A stretch of 28,652 nt of DNA. Origin: Halicephalobus mephisto. Lineage: Eukaryota; Nematoda; Chromadorea; Rhabditida; Panagrolaimidae. The notes under the pieces were generated by a model, which was given only the letters and a program-made list of their open reading frames with translations, had not been told where the DNA came from and searched no databases. Below, in pieces: positions 20,300 to 28,652 of the stretch; position 1 is the first letter of the stretch; each line of letters opens with the position of its first letter. A program made the translations under genes and the position numbers. The DNA lies in NCBI GenBank assembly GCA_009193035.1, contig SWDT01000560.1, positions 1 to 28,652 of the forward strand. The letters are read 5' to 3'.

Positions 20300-20930
20300 G
20301 ATAATTTTTTGTGCATAGAAGATCTTAATCTAATACAAAAAGAGCTAATTTAACGATACAAGGAAATTACAATATACCTTCTAAGTTATTTTTTTTTCCA
20401 ATTTTCTCAACATTATTCAACATTAATTTGCTGAATTAATTACGAAATTTGCAGATAAAAACGAAGTTATGGCAAAGATCTTTTTTTACATCAAGCTTAG
20501 GTAATTAAACTCGTTTTAAACCAATGTACACGATACAAATATATAAAAGAAAAAAGCGGCATATGATTATATAAAAACTATAAAAAAGGGAAATGAAGTC
20601 ATGAATTATGAGACATTGAAAGCGGTTTGCTTTTTTTGTGCTGATAAGTCATCTCTGTTTATTACTGCCACCAGTACGATTTTCAATCATGTCGACAAGG
20701 TACAACAACGACATAAGAATTGGATCTTATTTTATAGTCAACAACAGAGCTGACAATTACAGTGGATCAAATACCATGAACTCCAACAACAATGATCGCC
20801 ACAAGAGCTATTTCGAAGTCAGTATTGAAACGTACCAGAAACAGGAATATCTTGCTCAGATCTAAGATCAACAAGATACGGTAGTCAGAACAGCTGAGGT
20901 CTGCAGAGAAAATTAAATCTACTATGTAAA
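20300..20930 (+). pseudogene. Orphan copy of lipase intron 2 end, exon 3 and 3' UTR
   Basis: 20697-20865 translates as a diverged copy of the last lipase exon: YNNDIRIGSYFIVNNRAD against YNNDMSVGSSFAVNNRAD, ending in the same position with TAA. Homology continues upstream into lipase intron 2 (ACGATACAAGGAAATTACAA near 20358, like 6100-6130) and downstream into the 3' UTR (ATCAACAAGATACGG). About 240 bp (20455-20695) inserted next to the exon has no counterpart in the lipase intron. There is no copy of exon 2, so the catalytic domain, signal peptide and promoter are missing. A frame open from 20638 into the exon is fortuitous. This is a partial duplicate that cannot make a lipase. Confidence 0.85.
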
Positions 20931-21239
20931 TATTTAAAATTATTAAGAAATAATAAGATATAATGGGTTATCATAATTGTGTAAAAGTTTGAAATTGTAG
21001 CGCGGTTTTCTCGGCATCAATTTCTTCAATTTTTAAAAATTCTCAGACCTAAGTATTCAGAAATGTCTAAGAAAACTTAACAAAGTATGAAACCTTATAC
21101 TAAATCTCATAAAATTTTCAGAGGTTCTAGTAAAATTTCATAAACCTCTCAAAAGTACAAAAGCGTTAAGAAGACTATAAAAAAATTCAGAAACTTGGTG
21201 GATTTTCCAAGATTTTAGAAACTTCTAGAGGTTTATAAC
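20931..21239. other. AT-rich spacer
   Basis: Low-complexity sequence rich in TTCTAGAA/TTTTCAGA-like words, similar in texture to 13885-13970 and 26340-26530. No gene. Confidence 0.5.
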
Positions 21240-21720
21240 TTTTCGAATGTTGACGAAATTATAATTCTTTAAAAATCTAAAATTAATCTGCTCGTGACTA
21301 CAGTATTTTTCGGAAATAGCTTGTTTGATAATTGTTGTCAAAGTTGACAACGAAAATAGAGAAAACAATTAAATTAATTTCTTCCAAGTTGCCTTTTGCA
21401 AGGTTTTTCAATTCTCAAAAATAACACTCTTGAAGAAATCCTCACGTGGTATTTTTCGAGATTTAAAAAATTATTTTCGATGTTCTTAAAAATCACACTG
21501 TAAAAAATAGAAATAAATTTTATTCAGAAATCAGTCGAAAAAGAATTTCCAAAAATCACAGTAACCCGAATGATGTTTTTGTAATTTTTTAATTCAGAAT
21601 ATTTAAAAATAATTTCTTGCAAATTTTATCAATGCGAAATCCTAAAAATTACAGTAGGCTGAAACGATGACTATATGTCATCGTGTAATCCCCCAAATTT
21701 TGTAGTCAACTTTTTAAAGA
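21240..21720. repeat. Block X, copy upstream of receptor 3
   Basis: Partner of 13970-14475. Similarity ends abruptly at GTAGTCAACTTTTTAAAG (~21718), where the unmatched insertion begins. Confidence 0.85.
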
Positions 21721-21721
21721 T

Positions 21722-23204
21722 CGTGAGTAAGATTATACGTACACGTTAAATTTCCTAATAGATGGTAGAATCACACTGAATAATTAAGACACAAATATGG
21801 AATAAAGTAAGATATTTTCTATCCCATCGGGATTCTTTCAATTCATTCGCTAAAGGAAAGCTAAAATTTTAAAAACTACAACTTGTCCTTTGCGCCTTGG
21901 ACATAAATATATATACACTTGAGCTTCAGGTATTTTATTGTGAGCTATTACAAGTTATATTATTACAGGAAGATGCTCCATGATCGGAAGTATACTAATT
22001 TTGAACATAGTTAAGTTGTTACTTCAAAAACAACTGTAAAGAGTTACCGTAATATCTTCTACAACTTTCACTGTTCCGCTTTCAAAATCTGGGAAATAAT
22101 GAACCATCCTATTTTCAAAAGAATGCTTGGTTGTTGAAAGAGACATTATGATAAAAATTGGAAGAAAATTGTTCAAACTAGATCTATTTGAGCAAATCTG
22201 TCAGCAAAATTAAGTCCAAATGCGAAGTCAACGTTATATCTCAGACGTTTAAATAAATTTCAAATTCCTGTCCACATATAAAAATAATGAAAATGAGGAA
22301 GATTACATCTCTGAAAATTATACGTATGTAAGAAGGACTCAATTCACATTAAATCACTTGGAGATCGGAATTTAAAGATTTATTGGTTGGTATTTAATAT
22401 ATCATTTACACTCTCAAAATACTTTTTTTGTGATGAGAAGAAAGTTCATTTGATAGCCTGATGGTCTTGAATATTATGATATAATCTCAGAAAAGAACCA
22501 AAATAGTTTTCTCAGCCAAACTGTAGAGGAGAAAATGTTATGATGTGAGAAATATTCTTAGAAGTTAATAAATTTGAAATCAATTTCATTTCTTACAAGA
22601 TAAATAATTGAAGTTATTATCAATGCTCAACGAAAAACTGCTGTTGTCTATGAAAAGACAAACCATACCGACTTTTTAACAAAACAAGCCCGAGATAGAT
22701 CTAGATACGAGTTCACAAAAGTAGTTTTTCAAGATTGTTGGTTGGTCTTCCCGTTTTTCAGAATTGCATTTTACAGAATATCATTTTTCTTCATATATCG
22801 TGAAAACAAGAAATTTAATAACAGTAAATAACTCAAATAAACTATTTACGCAACTGGAGATCAATTTTCTAAAAAACTACCAAACCTTCGTCAAAATCCT
22901 CGTTCAAAAGATTTTTTAGATCGTCACTAAGAATGAAAACTTTACCTCTTACTAGAATGTTTTTGTTTTTCAATGCAGAACAAAAATAGAATGTACGTAT
23001 AATTATGTCAAAGACGCAAAGGATGAGATGTAGATTTTAAAATTTTTGGCTTTACTTTTGTGAATGAATTAAAGTAACCCTGATGGCATAGGAAATACCT
23101 CACTTTGCTACCTATTTGTATCTTGCTTATTCAGTGTGATTTCATCATTTAATTGCAGATTTAATATGCACTTATTTTTATCCAGGATTTTATACCTCCA
23201 TAGA
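21722..23204. mobile_element. ~1.48 kb insertion with ~180 bp terminal inverted repeats
   Basis: This segment separates X from Y here and is absent between them at 14475-14490. Arm 21737-21917 is mirrored by 22991-23172 (AATCACACTGAATAA at ~21770 faces TTATTCAGTGTGATT at ~23128; TCCTTTGCGCCTTGGACATA faces TATGTCAAAGACGCAAAGGA). Identity of the arms is about 75-80% by eye. The ~1.07 kb centre has no long frame; a 54-codon minus-strand frame ending at 22869 (..SDDLKNLLNEDFDEGLVVF) abuts the right arm and might be a relic. Confidence 0.75.
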
Positions 23205-23209
23205 GAAGT

Positions 23210-23618
23210 CCGGGGAACTTCCCAATTAAGTCTATGCAGAGTACAAAACCCATCTTCTAAGTTATAAGTCATATAAGCATATAAGATAGTCAGGAAGTAA
23301 TTTTGCCAATGCCTGATCTTTGATCAGCTCTTGCTAGTTTTAAGCATTTGTGCTCAGATTTACAAAAAAGTCGACTTCAAATTAGAATCTGCAACTTGCT
23401 TACAACGTTTGGGAGGATTAGTAGGCACTTCTTATTTACCTATATAGCGATTTCGAAATTAAAGTTAAATTTTCAGTTTACCTGTAATGTTTAGGCAGGT
23501 CAATATATCCGATTTAATTTGAAGTTGATTTCTTCACAGACCTCAGCATTCAAAATTTAACAAATATTTTAGTTTCAACTATTTATTGTAATAACTTTTT
23601 TGGCGTTTCTAGTTTTTC
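23210..23618. repeat. Block Y, copy upstream of receptor 3 (no MITE)
   Basis: Partner of 14490-14910. The sequence runs directly from TAGTTTTTC into AAAAATGTAAAAATC, the uninterrupted form of the site that carries MITE copy D in the other copy. Confidence 0.85.
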
Positions 23619-24065
23619 AAAAATGTAAAAATCTCATTTTCGGCATTGCTTTAGATTTTTAACATCTGAAATTAAGATACTGTAGAATTGAATGACGAAG
23701 CTCAACTTACATAACGGGCTTCATGAATAATAAAGGCTCCGCCTAATAAAAAAAGCCGAAGCGGAGTATAAAATTACGATAGCGAATTCGAATCAGTTTA
23801 ATTCGAAGTTCAATATCGGCAGTTTTCATTCTCAGTAATTTACATATTTGTATTTTTAATTAATTTTCGAGTAGCCTATATAACAATTATCCCCAGCGAT
23901 TTATATCCATTTTGAAATTGTTTCTAATATCAGTATATCTCTTACTTAACTACCATGGGAAGTCAACATAATTACTAGAAAACTAATATGAAAACGAAGT
24001 TCTTAAAGTTTTGAAAAAGTTTACTAATCAGATAGAATTCAATATTTCAGAGAAAAGTTTGAAAC
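23619..24065 (+). promoter_or_regulatory. 5' flank and promoter of receptor 3
   Basis: Distal part aligns loosely with 15075-15520. It contains GGCTCCGCC near 23735 and its inverse GCGGAG near 23761. ATATTTCAGAGAAAAG (about 24042-24057) offers a candidate spliced-leader acceptor before the ATG at 24066. The proximal block shared by receptors 1 and 2 is mostly missing. Confidence 0.4.
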
Positions 24066-25593
24066 ATGTCTGGATTTGACACTCATACAATCATCCAAAT
24101 TTGTCTAGAGATCCCATTCGGACTTTTTCACATTTCAACGACCGTATTTCTGATCGCTATGAGAATTCAAAAGAAGGACTTTTTCAGTTCTGGATATTTC
24201 GTAATTCACATTTTAATAAACTTTGCAGATATTGTCAATGTTTTAAATGTAATTTTGAGTTTCTAATTTTTCTAATTTTATTTATTTTAGAACTTTGTTG
24301 GTATAAAACTGACCAAAATCCCTGAATTGAGGGATTTTTATGTAGGCAATGTGGTTTTAGCCACAGCGATCTACAATATTGCTGCCTATTCGGCTAATTT
24401 CGAAATCTGGGGCCACACAATGATCTCCTTCAACAGGTATACTGTATTGAGAAGAAAAGGCATCAAAAATTTGTGGGAAGGAAAAAATTTGATTTACTTT
24501 GTGATTTTACTGTTTTTGCTCCCCTTGCTTTCTATGGGATTCAGAATACCGTTTCCGTCTAATTATGTAGAGAGCTCTAATGGAGGAATCGCTGCTATAT
24601 ACAGTAACAATGAAATTCAGAAATTAGTGTCATATTCATCTATTATTTTGTTTATTTTTTCATTCATATTCACAACTGTTTTCTCTGTTCTAGCCTGGAG
24701 GGAATACAAGGGACTAGTGAAGACGATGAGCCAGCCTTTGAAGACCACGAAAAAAGAAATGAAATTGCTCATTCAGTCCATCTGCATGAATCTCTGTCTC
24801 TTTCTTAGATTAATCCACCAATTGACTCTTTATTACGCTACCGTAACCAACAATTTAGATATAATTTCTGTTGCTCGAGGATTCCTGAACTACATTGCGG
24901 ACATTTATTCACTTTCAGGCTCCGTATTCTTAATCATCATCAGGTAACTTATTTCGTAATCGAACTATCACGCATTCGTAAGAATCAAGGGACAAATAAA
25001 TTGGCGCAAGATCAATGACAAGCGAGCACCAAGTTATGTCGTAATTCACTCGCATCAGTAGAAAGCGGCAAGTAGGGCTCTAAAAATTGAGATATTGCGA
25101 ATCAGATAACAGGCGACAATTGTTGTTATTACTTATTATCTTTGTTCTATTCTGTTATGTACCGTGAGCTGATTATTGTTCCTTATAAAAATTATCAGAT
25201 ATCTTTTTTTAATTCTCGACCTCTCTATTCACACATTAAAATTTAATCAAAAATACGTTGTATTTTATTGAGTTTTACATCTATGATATCCTCTAAGGAT
25301 CATTTACAAAGTAACACTTGTTTTTGTGTTTGAGAAACAAAAAACCGATTTTTGAATGAATTTGAAATACCTTAAATTCATTGAATGATTATGGAAGAGA
25401 AAATGTTTTTAAATTGTTTATAGTAATTACGAAACATTTCAGTGACACAGTAAGAAAAGCGTATCTGGAATTCTATGGATTATCCAAGTATATTTCTTTT
25501 GGGTCAAAGTCGACAACTGGTAATGCACCCATACCATCTGCAGTAAGCAGTGTTCCGAAGTTTCTTAAAAATCTTAAATCTTTTCATCGATAA
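24066..25593 (+). CDS. Seven-transmembrane chemoreceptor, Srg superfamily (srv-like), copy 3
   Basis: Exons 24066-24248, 24291-24943 and 25443-25593 give 328 residues, identical in architecture to copies 1 and 2. NRY at 109-111 and SDTVR after segment 7 are kept. Intron 1 (42 bp) and the start of exon 2 are identical to copy 1, whereas the second intracellular loop (RRKGIKNLWEGKN) is unique to this copy. Intron 2 is 499 bp, against 218 in copy 1, because of an extra ~280 bp at about 24960-25240; its last 190 bases nearly match copy 1. The frame is intact. Presumed sensory-neuron receptor, ligand unknown. Confidence 0.88.
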
Positions 25594-25929
25594 TTCGGGA
25601 TAAAATTTGATGTTTAATTTCGTGATTGAATGGAAAATTTTAAAAATTAAATTCTTATAAAACTTAAAAATACAGTATGTCGGAAACTATTATAGCTTTT
25701 AATCATAACTTGTTTCAGAGGAGTCCAACTGCTTCCTGAAAATTTTTGAAATTAGATTGACTTTCTTATAAAAAACTATTATGATATGAATGAATCGAGA
25801 TAAATAAAATATCCAAACTATTTAATAAATAACAAGGAATTGAGTATTTTAAATGATAATATTAAAATACACTAATCAAAAGAATATTAATAGTGCAACT
25901 AATACTAAGAATTCTTAATCACACAATAT
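25594..25929. other. 3' flank of receptor 3
   Basis: 25594-25740 matches the 3' flank of receptor 1. The rest is AT-rich with nothing recognised. Confidence 0.5.
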
Positions 25930-26320
25930 GGCAATTCATTAAGATACATGTACTTTTTCTTCCAAAAAAGTTTTTAATTGGTTGTGCTTTGATGAGGTAA
26001 TTATTTCACATAAAACACAGAACATACGTGCAGAAAATTACAGTTCTCAAGGATCTGATATCAAGTTATTCACAACAGGTTTCGTGATAAAAGTTTATCT
26101 CGCATCGAAATAACACATCGAAGTGCATTTTCGTATACACTTATGATTTCTCTAGATCTATTCTTGGAGTCTTCCGTGATCTCTTCAGTTTGTAACCTAG
26201 GAATTTTGACACAAAAATAAAATTCTTCAATATAAAAGTTGAGACAACTACGTTGTGCATGACTCATTTTAGAAACCATGTACAAAGATTCTCTCAAATA
26301 TAGTAGACACGAACTTAATT
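25930..26320. repeat. Block Z, copy downstream of receptor 3
   Basis: Partner of 13430-13830. The shared minus-strand frame is longer here because a TAG of the other copy is absent. Confidence 0.8.
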
Positions 26321-26853
26321 AATTATCGTTTCAACTTCATAGTTCTAAAAAATTCCAAAAATCTCCATAAGCTTTCACAAGGCTTTGGTGACTCATGAGA
26401 TTCTGGAAGGTTGCGTAAATTCTAGAGTTCTAAAAAGTACGTGATTCTGTGTAACTCCGAAAAGTTCCTGTAAAATTCTAATAGTTCAAGTATTCATGAG
26501 ATTTTTCAAACTTTTAGAAATTGTAGTTTCTTGAGAACCACACAACAAAATTTTTTTTATAAATATCGTATTTCTTCAAAAATGAGATGTTCGAAAATTT
26601 TCACCGATATACTTCACAAAAAAAAACAGAAAAAATTAATTAATATTTTTAAAATTTGTCTCATTATTGGTTACTGAATTAAATATTAGTAAATTATTAA
26701 AACAAAAGTTTTAGAAAATCCTTATTTTTTTAATTGAAAATTATGTTTAAATTTCTGTTTTTTTTTAATTTAAAAAAATTAATTTAATAAAAATAGTTGT
26801 TTAGAGTTCATTGAGGACTTTTTCGAATAAATTATAGATTTACTAATTAAGTA
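26321..26853. other. AT-rich spacer, nothing recognised
   Basis: Degenerate TTCTAGAA/AAATTTTT-type low-complexity sequence without frames or repeat partners. Confidence 0.5.
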
Positions 26854-26886
26854 CAAAAAAGCGTAACTTTTGACCTAGTAACTGTT
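26854..26886 (+). mobile_element. Palindromic MITE, one end only (copy E)
   Basis: CAAAAAAGCGTAACTTTTGA after TA matches the left end of the MITE family. The rest of the element is missing. Confidence 0.55.
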
Positions 26887-26950
26887 CATAGATTCGCGTG
26901 TTTGCTGCCGAGTTGTCCTTTGAATAAGCAACCCTGGTCCCGACACGAAT

Positions 26951-26979
26951 ATTGTTGTTGTTGCTGTTGTTGTTGTTTA
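26951..26979. repeat. TTG trinucleotide microsatellite
   Basis: About nine TTG units with one CTG interruption (ATTGTTGTTGTTGCTGTTG..). Confidence 0.9.
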
Positions 26980-27164
26980 TTGCCTCTTCCAACAGTTATG
27001 TATTTGGTACAAAATCGGGAAATAACGTCTTTATGGTGAGACGAATGTTTGTATTAATTGCTTTCACAAATAAAGTTGACTTTTAGTAGTAGTTCTTCTT
27101 TTTCTATTATCCTATTTATTTGTAATAAACTGATTAAAAATAAAGTTTTTCGTCTAAGGAATAA

Positions 27165-27288
27165 CAGTAACAAATGCAAATCGTCACTGTTATTTTTATT
27201 CTTCGTCAAAAATGTTGAATATTCATAAAAAAGTGACGATGTTACATTTCGCAATTCTTGAGAAACAAAAAATTGGACTTTTTTGTGT
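27165..27288. mobile_element. Palindromic MITE, copy F (left end lost)
   Basis: CAGTAACAAATGCAAATCGT leads into TTGAATATTCATAAAAAAGT and ends TTTTTTGTGTA, matching copies D and G from the inner left arm onward. An open minus-strand frame at 27054-27377 spans it and is not credible as a gene. Confidence 0.65.
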
Positions 27289-27394
27289 ATTGGAGTTATT
27301 TTGGATAGTGATTTTGACAGCTTCAATGAACTTTGGATAGTGACTAGGAAGCTCTGATTTAATTTCGAAATAGACACTATCTGAAATTTCTATA

Positions 27395-27550
27395 CAAAAA
27401 AATTTAACTTTTGGTACAGTAACAAATCGTCACTGTTATTTTTATTCTTTGTCAAAAATGTTGAATATTCATAAAAATTTGACGATTGTGTTTTATTTTT
27501 GTTACATTTCGCAATTGTTACTGGACTAAAAATTACGTTTTTTTTGTTTG
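27395..27550. mobile_element. Palindromic MITE, copy G
   Basis: TA-flanked (27393-27394 and 27551-27552), with ends CAAAAAAATTTAACTTTTGG and GACTAAAAATTACGTTTTTT. The core AAATCGTCACTG faces TTTGACGATTG. Confidence 0.75.
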
Positions 27551-27582
27551 TAGATATTACTGTTATCTGTGCTTCGTTTTAC

Positions 27583-27615
27583 CAAAATTAAAATTAAAAT
27601 TAAAATTAAAATTCA
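27583..27615. repeat. AAAATT hexanucleotide microsatellite
   Basis: Five consecutive AAAATT units, then diverged ones. Confidence 0.85.
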
Positions 27616-27619
27616 AAAT

Positions 27620-27769
27620 CGAAATTCTAATTTTCCGTGTTAAAACAGAATTTATGTCATATTGTGATTCGAGAAATCCAGATATCCAATTTTACAAACT
27701 TAAATGAAAAAACACTTTACAGTAAGGAAAATTCATAAGTATGTTTTAACACGAGAAATTAAAATTTCG
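27620..27769. repeat. 28 bp inverted repeat, 94 bp spacer
   Basis: Left arm 27620-27647 (CGAAATTCTAATTTTCCGTG..) pairs with right arm 27742-27769 at 25 of 28 positions. A small foldback element or relic; non-coding. Confidence 0.7.
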
Positions 27770-27851
27770 ACTTCGAATTTTGGGTTTCGATTTTGATGAA
27801 GCAAAGCACTGGTTTCTGTAACTGTAAGAATCCTGTGGTGGACTTTATCCA

Positions 27852-27903
27852 AGTTGGTGATCAGAGTTCGACCTCAAAGTTGGTGATCAAAGTTCGAAGT
27901 TAA
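27852..27903. repeat. Two tandem copies of a 26 bp unit
   Basis: AGTTGGTGATCAGAGTTCGA and AGTTGGTGATCAAAGTTCGA follow one another at exactly 26 bp. Confidence 0.8.
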
Positions 27904-27938
27904 ACTTGGAATTCAAAATTAAGAATTTTTTTACTAAA

Positions 27939-28166
27939 TGTTGAATCGGGCACGATCTATTTGAGTGGAAGCCACACAGCGTTGGTCCCGAAGGGAAATA
28001 CCCTGAGGACCAACGAAAGACGTACAATTGTGGGTTGGCGGCATTTTGAAGATTGCGCAATATTTTGGATAGAGTTATGATTTATCTCGTGCCCTTGGCT
28101 CCATAAAGTTATTTGCACATATATTTGTCGATACGCAAATCCGGACTCCCCAGCGACGATCCAACA
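27939..28166 (+). mobile_element. 228 bp TIR element, copy 2 (TGTTGGATYG ends)
   Basis: Partner of 9299-9524. It ends CGATCCAACA and shares the central hairpin, here a perfect CGTTGGTCC/GGACCAACG. The flanking CTAA occurs just before the left end and just after the right end, a possible 4 bp target duplication. Confidence 0.7.
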
Positions 28167-28276
28167 CTAAGATACAATGTCATATTTTGGTTCGGAAAAT
28201 ACAAATTCCAAGTTTTAATTATATAAGTAAAACAATTTTTTTAAAACAGAAAAATTCATGAATATTATCTCCATGA

Positions 28277-28605
28277 AGCCGGTGGTGATATGGAGGTGGC
28301 AGGCGCTAAATACCGCTGATCGGAATTCAGGTTCGAATCACAGCCGGCCCAAACCCAAGTTCGTAGAGCTACCCCACCCCCTTAGGGGGTTTTAGAGCGG
28401 AATGGGGACACATTCAATGTGGAATATAGGGCGAGTCCGAGTGCTGCTGGCCTCAGCGGACCCATAGGCCAAAGTCTACCTTAGTGGTCAAGGTGGCAAG
28501 CACGTCTTCGCCACATCCAGCAGTTTGCCAGAACTTCCGGATACCTGTGGATTTGGAAAGTTCCATCAAACTCGATTACTGAGCCCTTTTTATCTTATCT
28601 TATCT
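28277..28605 (+). mobile_element. tRNA-derived SINE, apparently complete, with 14 bp target-site duplication
   Basis: The head has a Pol III A-box-like TGGAGGTGGCAGG and a B box GGTTCGAATCAC 39 bp further on. A GC-richer body follows, then a tail of TTATC/TATCT pentamers (28590-28605). The 14 bases TATTATCTCCATGA occur immediately before the head (28263-28276) and after the tail (28606-28619), the mark of LINE-assisted insertion. The perfect duplication implies a recent event. It has no coding capacity; mobility would depend on a partner LINE not seen here. Confidence 0.85.
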
Positions 28606-28652
28606 TATTATCTCCATGAGAAAAACTTAAATTTTAAATTTGGATTCCGATC

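Noticed and set aside
27054..27377. 107-codon minus-strand open frame
   Set aside because: It spans MITE copy F and flanking unique sequence, with no domain or splice signals to support it.

Overview
The window is AT-rich nuclear DNA from a nematode, most likely Caenorhabditis or a close relative. The reasons are very short introns (42-43 bp) with TTTCAG-type acceptors, candidate spliced-leader acceptors just upstream of start codons, a secreted six-cysteine ShKT protein, a nematode-type class 3 lipase, and three tandem chemoreceptor genes of the Srg superfamily (srv-like). No CRISPR array, operon in the bacterial sense or complete autonomous transposon was seen.

Layout. 130-618 (+): small secreted ShKT-domain protein, 3 exons. 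728-2336 (-): the WDR46/BING4 ribosome-biogenesis factor, 4 exons, convergent with the first gene so that the two 3' ends nearly meet. 2350-4310: gene-free and very AT-rich, made of three tandem-repeat arrays and a ~305 bp foldback element. 4429-6354 (+): secreted class 3 lipase, 3 exons, with TATA and GATA-like promoter motifs and a near-perfect hairpin inside intron 1. 6360-11000: gene-free, with a 422 bp TA-flanked TIR element, a ~550 bp inverted repeat, a 226 bp TIR element and two copies of a palindromic MITE.

11001-25593 holds three 328-codon seven-transmembrane receptor genes in one orientation (11001-12247, 16303-17558, 24066-25593). Exon lengths are identical in all three (183, 653, 151 nt). 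Flanking blocks are duplicated between the copies in a mosaic pattern. In between lie more MITEs, a ~1.48 kb TIR insertion present in only one copy of a duplicated block, a tRNA-like cloverleaf (19296-19367) and an orphan copy of the last lipase exon (20697-20865). 25600-28652 is gene-free, with more MITE copies, microsatellites and, at the right edge, an apparently complete tRNA-derived SINE with a 14 bp target-site duplication.

The genes do not form one pathway. wdr-46 is a housekeeping nucleolar gene; the ShKT protein, lipase and receptors are secreted or membrane products of the kind that expand rapidly in nematodes. The main story is local duplication, gene-conversion-like mosaicism and repeated small DNA-transposon insertion around a young chemoreceptor cluster. 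I did not find a clearly new molecular system.
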